This document shows positions 21,301 to 30,300 of a DNA stretch of 32,500 nt, piece after piece; positions within the stretch are counted from its first letter, which is position 1; the number at the start of each line of letters is the position of its first letter. Source of the DNA: Mesostigma viride (lineage: Eukaryota > Streptophyta > Mesostigmatophyceae > Mesostigmatales > Mesostigmataceae); NCBI GenBank assembly GCA_009746045.1, contig RPFO01000059.1:1599328-1631827 (forward strand), in the 5' to 3' direction. The notes beneath the pieces were generated by a model. It searched no databases, had not been told where the DNA came from, and was given only the letters and a program-made list of their open reading frames with translations. The position numbers and the translations under genes were made by a program.

Positions 21301-24300
21301 ATGGCAACCTCCCGATGGCGACCGTTCCTTATCACCCTGCACCTGGCGCACAGATGCGGCCTGACTTGTTTTCCCTCGCACGCGCGGCACTCTCTCGCCA
21401 GCGGTGCGCCGAGGGGCAGGATTCCCAAGTCGTGAGCTTCCGCGGGATGCCCGTCCCCTTCCCTCGCTCAAACGGTAGCGAGAATGTGGTGGATGGACAA
21501 GGGTGAAGCGTCTTTTATAGACACGCAGAAATAATTTCTTTTATAGCTGTGCGGCCCCACTCACTTGTCGCTCGGAACCCTTCCGTGTGCCCCCGCCCGC
21601 ACACTCCTGGTTTGCCTGCCTGCTCCTCTACGTTGGCATGCCTGCCTGCTCCTCTACGTTTGCGTGCCTGCCTGCCCCCATGTGGCGTCGTGCCTGCGTC
21701 CCCCCTGGTGGTGCCGCGCCTGCCTGCTCCCATGTGGTGCTGTGCGCCAGAGCGGGACATCCCCAGCACGCGTCCCGTCGTGCTGCTGGACAAGGGCGTG
21801 GAGGGGGCGCACCTGCTGTGCAGCGGCCGCGTACAGGTGGGTGGCCGCCGCATGCATGGCTCGCATAACAGGCGCCGCATTCGTGCACCTGTTCAACTGC
21901 TCGTGCACTGTCGCGCTTGGCTTGCCTGGATGAACTAGGCTTGTGCCCATGTTCACCGTGAAGATGCAACAGTAGTTACAAACGAGTTGAATGGGTTGGT
22001 CGCTGTCCTGGCCTGCCTTTGGCCACCACCCCCTGTCAGGTAACGGATGCGCATGGCCACGAGGCGCGCTACCCCCTGGGCAACGTGCTGGGACTGTACG
22101 AGGCGATGGCAGGCCACAAGACGTACCTGATGACCTGCACGGCGACGTCCTTCCTGCAGACATGCCTGCTGGAGGTGCGTCGGCTTCACCCAGGCAGCAT
22201 GGAAGCCTGTATGGAGGCTACGACTGTGAGGGGACCTTAGGAGGGTGGGGCACCAAAGCGATTGGCGGCGGGTGTGTGCATGGTTGTCGCCGCTTGTGTG
22301 TGGCCTGCCATTGCCTTTCTTGCAGCTGAGCTTCTGGAGTCGTAGTGCTTTGCAGGGGCAGCGGCTGGAGTGGCATCCCTGTCGTCGTTGTGTCTGGGTG
22401 CGTGCTCGAGCATTGGCTGCACGGACAGGGCTGGGATGGGCAGGCACCGCTCATGGGCAACACGCTTGGGGTAGACAAGGAGGGGGGCATAGCTGCTTTC
22501 TGCCCTGGCCATCGCCGGTGCTGGAGCGTAGTGGTGGATGCGGACGTGTGTGTTGCTTGTTTTGCTCAGGTGGTGAGTCCCTTTTCTGTGACTGCATCCC
22601 CGCAGTGTTGGGATCCCCGGCCACAAGCTTGTGCATGGCCAGCGAAGGGTAGGACGCTAGATTGGTCGACGGTCGCACTGCAATGAGTTTCTACTCGTAG
22701 TGGTGAAGTATGTTGCTGGGATAATACACCAGTCGGGTTGTAACCAATGCATTGCATCTTTCCTGCTCTCCTTTCTTTCCTTTTTCATACAGGAATCGTG
22801 GCGTAAGTATTTTGTATCACCCGGGATACTGATGTTTCATGGCATGAGACATATGCTCCTGCTCGTGCCACTTGTGCACATCCTTTCCACCCCACGCGAA
22901 GCTGCTGGCCCTTAGCACAGCCACCTTGCACCTTGCATTTTAAAGATTCATCGGTTTTCTTGAAACAGCACACGTGCCCCTCGTTGCCCACTTGCCTGGT
23001 CTGGTTCATCACGCCCCCACAACCACCCGTGCCTGGGGCTGCATACCTGCCCCCATCGCGCCTGCTCGCGGCTAGATTTCCTCATGCGTGGCCGGTCATG
23101 GTTAAATCACGGTGATCCTGAACTGTGGCGTCCCTTCCCGTGAAAGTGACAAAATGTGGGTTGTTGCGGCCTGTGGGTTCATGAACGTTGTTTGACGTCA
23201 GTTGCCTGCAACACGAGTTTTACCGCCACCAGCACTTGCCCTCTTACATCATGTTGCCTGAAACGCGGGTATTACCTGCCACCCTCACGCTGCCATTCAG
23301 ACCAAGGTCATCCACCAGCTGATGCAAAACGAGACGGCAGCTGAGGTCATGTGGAAGGTACGCGGGGGGGTAGAGGTGTGGTAAATGGGTGCGTGGAGCA
23401 ATCCACCGGTCAAGGATTCTTTTCCAGTTGGGATATTGTTTGGGCAGTCTAAGAATCCGGATTCCCCTACAGTCGCGCAACTATGCCAGAGGCCCTTTGT
23501 TCAAAGCCCGGTCACGCCCTCTCCAATCGGTGCGTATACACTGCTTGGTGCCTAGCCACATTCCATGTCCAGCATTAGAAGGCTACCCAGGCACGCTGCA
23601 TGTTTTTCATAACGAGGCTGCTTGAAAGAATGCCCCCGCAGCCTGAGCCCCTCTTAGTAAGACAGCGTGAGGACCGGGGCATGTGAGCCGTGTACCCGTG
23701 CCTAGCTTACCCATGCGGTTTGTCGTTGGCCAGCGTGCCAGTAAAGTGGGACATGAGCGCAGAGTCACGCAGTTGATATACATTAAAAAATATAAATACT
23801 TACATCAGAGTATGTAAAGGCACCCACGTAAAAATAAACAAAGCCAACGCTAACAAGAGATACCACGACAAAACAGTTGATATACATAGATTATTCTGAT
23901 CAGGCACTCCGCAAAGGTGAAAACCATTTGCGTTCAGGGCCCATAGATTATGCCCACAGTCTAGCAGGCTGCCATGTGCCCACCAGCCAATGGGTCACAA
24001 GGCGGGGAGCATGGCATGTGTTTCCTTCCCATGTCAGGCAGGCCTCCCAACCAGGTTTGCGGCACCCCTGATTTCATTCTGGGTATGGGGTTTATGCCAT
24101 GTGGTCGCACGGTTCATCGTGGCCATGGCTGGGGTTGTGTGGCATATGGAAGACCCACTATGCACGTCCTCACCTCGCTGCTTTGGCAGTGAGTTGGTGC
24201 AGGAGGCAACGACAGGGGAAACGGAGGGCTCACGTCCGCCCCATAGGAACCCATGGGAACCCAGTTGCCGCTCGTACCACAGCTGTGCGGGCATGCCTTC

Positions 24301-27300
24301 AGCCAAGTTTGCCGCATGACCCGTATTCCACTTGAGGGTGTGTTTGTATGATCGGTCATCCCATCCGTGGCCTCACCGTGCCTCTCTATGTCAAACCTAC
24401 CCGTACACTCTTCACACCATGCCTTCCTAGGTCAAACCTGCCCATACACTCTTCACACCATGCCTCCGTGTGTCAAACCTGCCCCTCACTCTTTCACACC
24501 ATGCCTTCCTACGTCAAACCTGCCCCTACACTCTTCACACCATGCCTCCGTGTGTCAAACCTGCCCCTCACTCTTTCACACCATGCCTTCCTACGTCAAA
24601 CCTGCCCCTACACTCTTCACACCATGCCTCCGTGTGTCAAACCTGCCCCTACACTCACACCATGCCTTCCTCCGTCAAACCTTCCCCTAAACTTTCAGCC
24701 GGTGGTCTATGGACCCCGCATTCCTCCTACGGCCCACGCGTCGTAGCCGGATGCGGATGGGTGCCTGCCACCCATCTCGCCATCAACGCGAGGGGTGGTC
24801 TGCTACGCACGGTCCAGCACCATGACTCATCTCCCCTTCCTTCATCACCATGCCTGGCCCCTTGCCTTTCCTGATCCTGCCTCACGCCCGCCCTCGTCAC
24901 CATGGCCCGCGCCCCCCCCCACGTGACAGATGGCGGCGCTACCCGTGTGCGAGGTGCTCCTGGGCACCTTTTTCAAAGAGATGGCGCGGTGGGAAATACA
25001 GACGCGGCTGGGGCTGGGCATCCTAGAGGTGAGAGAGATCATATTGTCTCATGGATACTCCAGGTGAGTGAGTGCACTAGATCGCCCCACCAAGCAACCC
25101 CTCCTTGCCCCACTCCCTATCGCACTGAGGTGATGGCAACCTCTCTTGAAGACATGGTGCCCTGTAGGGGCGCTGGGTATCACATGTGGCCGTTGCATGC
25201 GCCCACCCCCTGCATGTTCATGGCACCACCGTTTGGGCGCACGAAGCCTCGCAGGGGTTGGTGCCCACGGAAGCCATGGCGCTGCGCCCCACAGGGCTCC
25301 GCTCCCTTGTACCCCGCATGTGATGCGATCGTGAGCACAACCGACCAGTACGCGATATCACGGCGCACCGCGGGCGGGCGGTGGCATGCGGCGTGGGGGG
25401 AACTTACCAACCACCCAGCTGTCTTGTTCTCTGATGGGGAAACACCATGCCCTTGATGGAGACCTACTGTTTACTAAGGGGACCTACCACAAAGGGGAAA
25501 TTCCGTGATTCCGTACCATCAAGGTGCGCCGGCTTGGCACCGTTTAGCCTGCTCTTTTATCCACAGTTTCCCCCACCCTGATGAGGTGATACGTGCCTGT
25601 GGGTGGTGCTCGGTTTTTGTGTCCCACACCAATGTACCACCCGCCCTTGTCCCGCTCTCTCCTCTCCCTTCCTCTTCTTCCGCTGTAGCTTGCTTGACAT
25701 TCGCAACCTGTACATGCATGCTAACTCCTCTGCCTCTAACAACTGTCCTGTCAATTAGCTATTTCATATCGAAGCACGGACGTCTGCCAGTCATACATGC
25801 CTACGGCCCCTAACAATCGTCGTGTCCCTATATATGCCGTCAATATCTGCGCTATATTGGTGCAATGGCGCCTACCAGTCGTACATCGGCGGCGATACGT
25901 TGGCGGTGGAGAGCGACGGCGATGCGCTGCTGCTTCTGCATGGCCGTGTCGCCGTCAACAACGCAGAGTACCGCGCACCCCTGCTGCTGATGCACATGGG
26001 GATGGTCATGCCCGAAGGTGAGTCGCTTATGTGACCACCTGCATTTTCGCAGGTAAGATATTTGGTCATTCGTACGGCTGCCTGTAAGCAACCTGCATTG
26101 TCGTTCAAGCAACCTGCATAGGTGCATCGTAGTATATATCCTACCAATGGTTATCACTTATAAGAAATCGCTTGCACGTACATGCTTAACTTTTTTTTTT
26201 TGTCATCAGCATTACCACGTGTTAGTAAATTCATTACTCATGAGTAAGCTCAGGGCAGTAACCTGAGGTAGGAGGCTGGTTATAGTCACCAGGAGCTGAA
26301 CCAGGTTTGATGGTAGAGTGGTAGAGTGAGGGAACAAGGGGAAAATGGCGGGGGGAGAGGCAGGCTGTGGTTCGTCGAGAGAAAGAGATGGGGGGGGGGG
26401 GGGTGATCATGGCAAGCGGCACAAGAGCTATATTAAGCTTTTCGCGTTGTTTGGGGCCGCTACTGGCGTGGCTTAGCAGCATCGCGGTTTGGCTGTCGAT
26501 TGTTGTTGAACGCTAAGCATCGCGGTTTGGCTGTCGATTGTTGTTGAACGCTAAGCATCGCGGTTTGGCTGTCGATTGTTGTTGAACTGACCAATGACCC
26601 GGTCTCCCACTTCCCTCTCATTCCCGTGCCCCCTTGTCCCCTCGTCCCCTCGTCCCCTCGGCCCCTCCCCCTCGTCCCCTCGTCCCCTCGTCCCCTCCCC
26701 CTCGTCCCCTCGGCCCCTCGTCCCCTCGTCCCCTCGTCCCCTCATCCCCTCGTCCCCTCATCCCCTCGCCCCCTCGTCCCCTCGCCCCCTCATCCCCCTC
26801 GCCCCCTCGTCCCTTTCCCTCGTCCCCTCGTCCCCTCGTCCCCTTGTCCCCTCGGCCCCTCGGCCCCTCGGCCCCTCGGCCCCTCGGCCCCTCGGCCCCT
26901 CGGCCCCTCGGCCCCTCGGCCCCTCGGCCCCTCGGCCCCTCGGCCCCTCGGCCCCTCGGCCCTTTCCCTCGGCCCCTCGGCCCCTCGGCCCCTCGGCCCC
27001 TCGGCCCCTCGGCCCCTCGGCCCCTCGGCCCCTCGGCCCCTCGGCCCCTCGGCCCCTCGGCCCCTCGGCCCCTCGGCCCCTCGGCCCCTCGGCCCTCGGC
27101 CCCTCGGCCCCTCGGCGCCTCGTCGCCTCGTCGCCTCGTCGCCTCGTCGCCTCGTCCCCTCGTCGCCTCGTCCCCTCGTCCCCTCGGCCCCTCGGCCCCT
27201 CGGCCCCTCGGCCCCTCGTCCCCTCGGCCCCTCCCCCTCGTCCCCTCGGCCCCTCGTCCCCTCGTCCCCTCGTCCCCTCATCCCCTCGGCCCCTCATCCC

Positions 27301-30300
27301 CTCGCCCCCTCGTCCCCTCGCCCCCTCATCCCCCTCGCCCCCTCGTCCCTTTCCCTCGTCCCCTCGTCCCCTCGGCCCCTTGTCCCCTCGGCCCCTCGGC
27401 CCCTCGGCCCCTCGGCCCCTCGGCCCCTCGGCCCCTCGGCCCCTCGGCCCCTCGGCCCCTCGTCGCCTCGTCGCCTCGTCCCCTCGTCGCCTCGTCCCCT
27501 CGTCCCCTCGTCCCCTCGTCCCCTCGTCTCCTCGTCCCCTCGTCCCCTCGTCCCCTCGTCCCCTGGTCCCCTCGTCCCCTCGTCCCCTCGTCCCCTCGTC
27601 CCCTCGTCCCCTCCTCCCCTCGTCCCCTCGTCCCCTCGTCCCCTCGTCCCCTCGTCCCCTCCTCCCCTCGTCGCCTCGTCTCCTCGTCCCCTCGTCCCCT
27701 CGTCCCCTCGTCCCCTCGTCCCCTCGTCGCCTCGTCCCCTCGTCCCCTCGGCCCCTCGGCCTCTCGTCCCCTCGTCCCCTCGCCCCCTCGTCCCCTCGCC
27801 CCCTCGCCCCCTCGCCCCCTCGTCCCCTCGTCCCCTCGCCCCCTCGCCCCCTCGCCCCCTCGTCCCCTCGTCCCCTCGTCCCCTCGTCCCCTCGTCCCCT
27901 CGTCCCCTCGTCCCCTCGTCCCCTCGTCCCCTCGCCCCCTCGTCCCCTCGTCCCCTCGCCCCCTCGTCCCCTCGTCCCCTCGCCCCTCGCCCCTCGCCCC
28001 TCGCCCCCTCGCCCCCTCGCCCCCTCGTCCCCTCGTCCCCTCGTCCCTTTCCCTCGGCCCCTCGGCCCCTCGGCCCCTCGGCCCCTCGGCCCCTCGGCCC
28101 CTCGGCCCCTCGGCCCCTCGGCCCCTCGGCCCCTCGGCCCCTTGTCCCCTTGTCCCCGCGTCCCCTCGTCCCCTCGTCCCCTCGCCCCCTCGGCCCCTCG
28201 GCCCCTCGTCCCCTCGTCCCTTTCCCTCGGCCCCTCGACCCCTCGTCCCCTCGGCCCCTCGGCCCCTCGGCCCCTCGGCCCCTCGGCCCCTCGGCCCCTC
28301 GTCCCCTCGTCCCCTCGTCCCCTCGGCCCCTCCTCCCCTCGTCCCCTCCTCCCCTCATCCCCTCGTCCCCTCGTCCCCTCGTCCCCTCGTCCCCTCGTCC
28401 CCTCGTCCCCTCGTCCCCTCGTCCCCTCGTCCCCTCGTCCCCTCGCCCCCTCGGCCCCTCGGCCCCTCGCCCCCTCGCCCCCTCGTCCCCTCGGCCCTTT
28501 CCCTCGGCCCCTCGGCCCCTCGGCCCCTCGGCCCCTCGGCCCCTCGGCCCCTCGGCCCCTCGGCCCCTCGGCCCCTCGGCCCCTCGGCCCCTCGGCCCCA
28601 CGGCCCCTTGGCCCCATGGCTGCCTTTGCCCACCGCCAGGCACTGTGACCACTGGCGGCCGCTACGCAGCGGTGGTGGCCTGCAAGGCGCTCGTGCTCAT
28701 GGGGCTGACCCACGAGCTGGAGGAGGCGTTCCGAGACACCGAGGCGGTCGCGCCCAACCCGCAGAGAAGCCGCCAGCTGGCCATGGACGCTGTGGAACAG
28801 TGGCAGGCGGCGATGGGGGCGATGGGGCTGGACACGCCCAGCATCTTGCAGGCATGTGGGCAAGGGGGGGGGGGGGGGGGGGGGTTGTTCGTGGATTTGA
28901 TGCTCTTATGCTCAATTTATCTCTGGAATCTGAGCTGGGCTGGGGATGCGTTGTCGTTCAGCAGTCATGTAGTACAACGTAGGTATATGCTGGTGGAGAC
29001 ATGAACTGTAGCCTGGGGAAGTTGGTGTCATCATAGCAACATCTGGCTGGCCATCTTGCTGATGCTGTTCTTCAGTATGAGCTACCTGGATCAACACGCT
29101 GCACAGTGCAGGCACCATGTATGGATTAACCACCCTCCTTGTACCCCCTTTGCATGAAATACCGCCACATGGGTGCAGCTTCGCACTGGTGGACCCTTTG
29201 GCTATTGTTATGCCATGTGGCGCAAGCCAGGCCCTCAGCTTGACTGTAATCACTGCCCTCCCCCCCCCCAGCACACTCTTTGGACCCCATGCACCCCCGC
29301 TTCCAAGTTTTCCTCACATGGCACATGATGCGGCAAGAAGGAATTATTTTCCTGGTCTCTTCTTTCCCTTTTCCCTGATGCCCAGCCTGATCCTTGCCCT
29401 TGCCCTCGTTCTTGCCTCCTCCCATTGCCCCCCGCCACCACCCCGTTGGCTGGCCACCCCCTTGCTTTGTCACCACTTCCCTGCTTGATCAACTTCCTTG
29501 GATCGGGCACCACCCGGTCGGTCGACCACCAGTCCACAAGCACCTTCTCCCACCCACACGCGCAGCGCACGGTGGGCTACCCCCTGGCAGGCTCCCTGTT
29601 TGCCGGCTCCAAGGACTCAGAAAGCACACTTCCACGGAACCTGCAGACCGTGCGCAAGCGAAGCGTGAGTGCCATGCCCGTTGCAGGTGCCTTGTCAGCG
29701 CCTTGTCAGTGTCTATGTTGCTTTGTCGCCTTGTCACCGTCGTGTTCCCAGCGGCCTGGGTGCGTGATCACGCCCGGTGGATCCTGTGCAGGATGTCTCC
29801 AATCCAGGTGTTGCAGGTTAAAGTGTCAGAATGCTGTCCAGAAGCGCATCAAGGCGTTGCCTGGCACCATGAGCGGATGCTCTGGTACACGTGCATGGGG
29901 GTTCATACAGGCCCTGTTCCGTACATGGGGGAAGCATGGGGGAGTCAGGAGGAAGCAGTGCTTTCGAGCTTGTGGTGGGGGCGCCTCAACCCAGTGGCAT
30001 GCCCCAACGGCAGCAATAGGGGAACTTGTGGTGTGGTGTCAAAGTCCGCCTTGATGAGATGATACTTAGTTTTCTTGGCCAAGGGAGCAGTAGCTGTTAT
30101 GGTGATGATTGGAGTTGTAGTGATCACTCCATATGGTGTACAGAACGCTGCAAGCAAGCTAGCATACATGTAGCAATAGGGCAGACCTCTAATCAGTTCC
30201 GAGTGAAGGGTTATGGCTGTATTGCTTACACTCATCTGTCATGAAGCAAGCGATGGTCACCTGCAACACCCCTCCACTTGTTTTACCATGTGTACAGGGT

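Noticed and set aside
22793-22802. Micro-exon-like TTTCATACAG|GAATCGTGGC|GTAAGT
   Set aside because: Good splice-like signals, but E17 and E18 already join in phase and align with SOS1 without a gap, so ten extra bases would shift the frame.
23414-23458. 8-bp inverted repeat GGATTCTT...AAGAATCC
   Set aside because: Short stem with a 29-base loop; no associated element or function seen.
26594-29004. ORFs of 684-792 codons on + and 701 on - strand (PRPLGPSA / RGRGAEGP proteins)
   Set aside because: All arise from the 8-bp satellite, which has no stop in any frame; only the last part coincides with the real exon E21.
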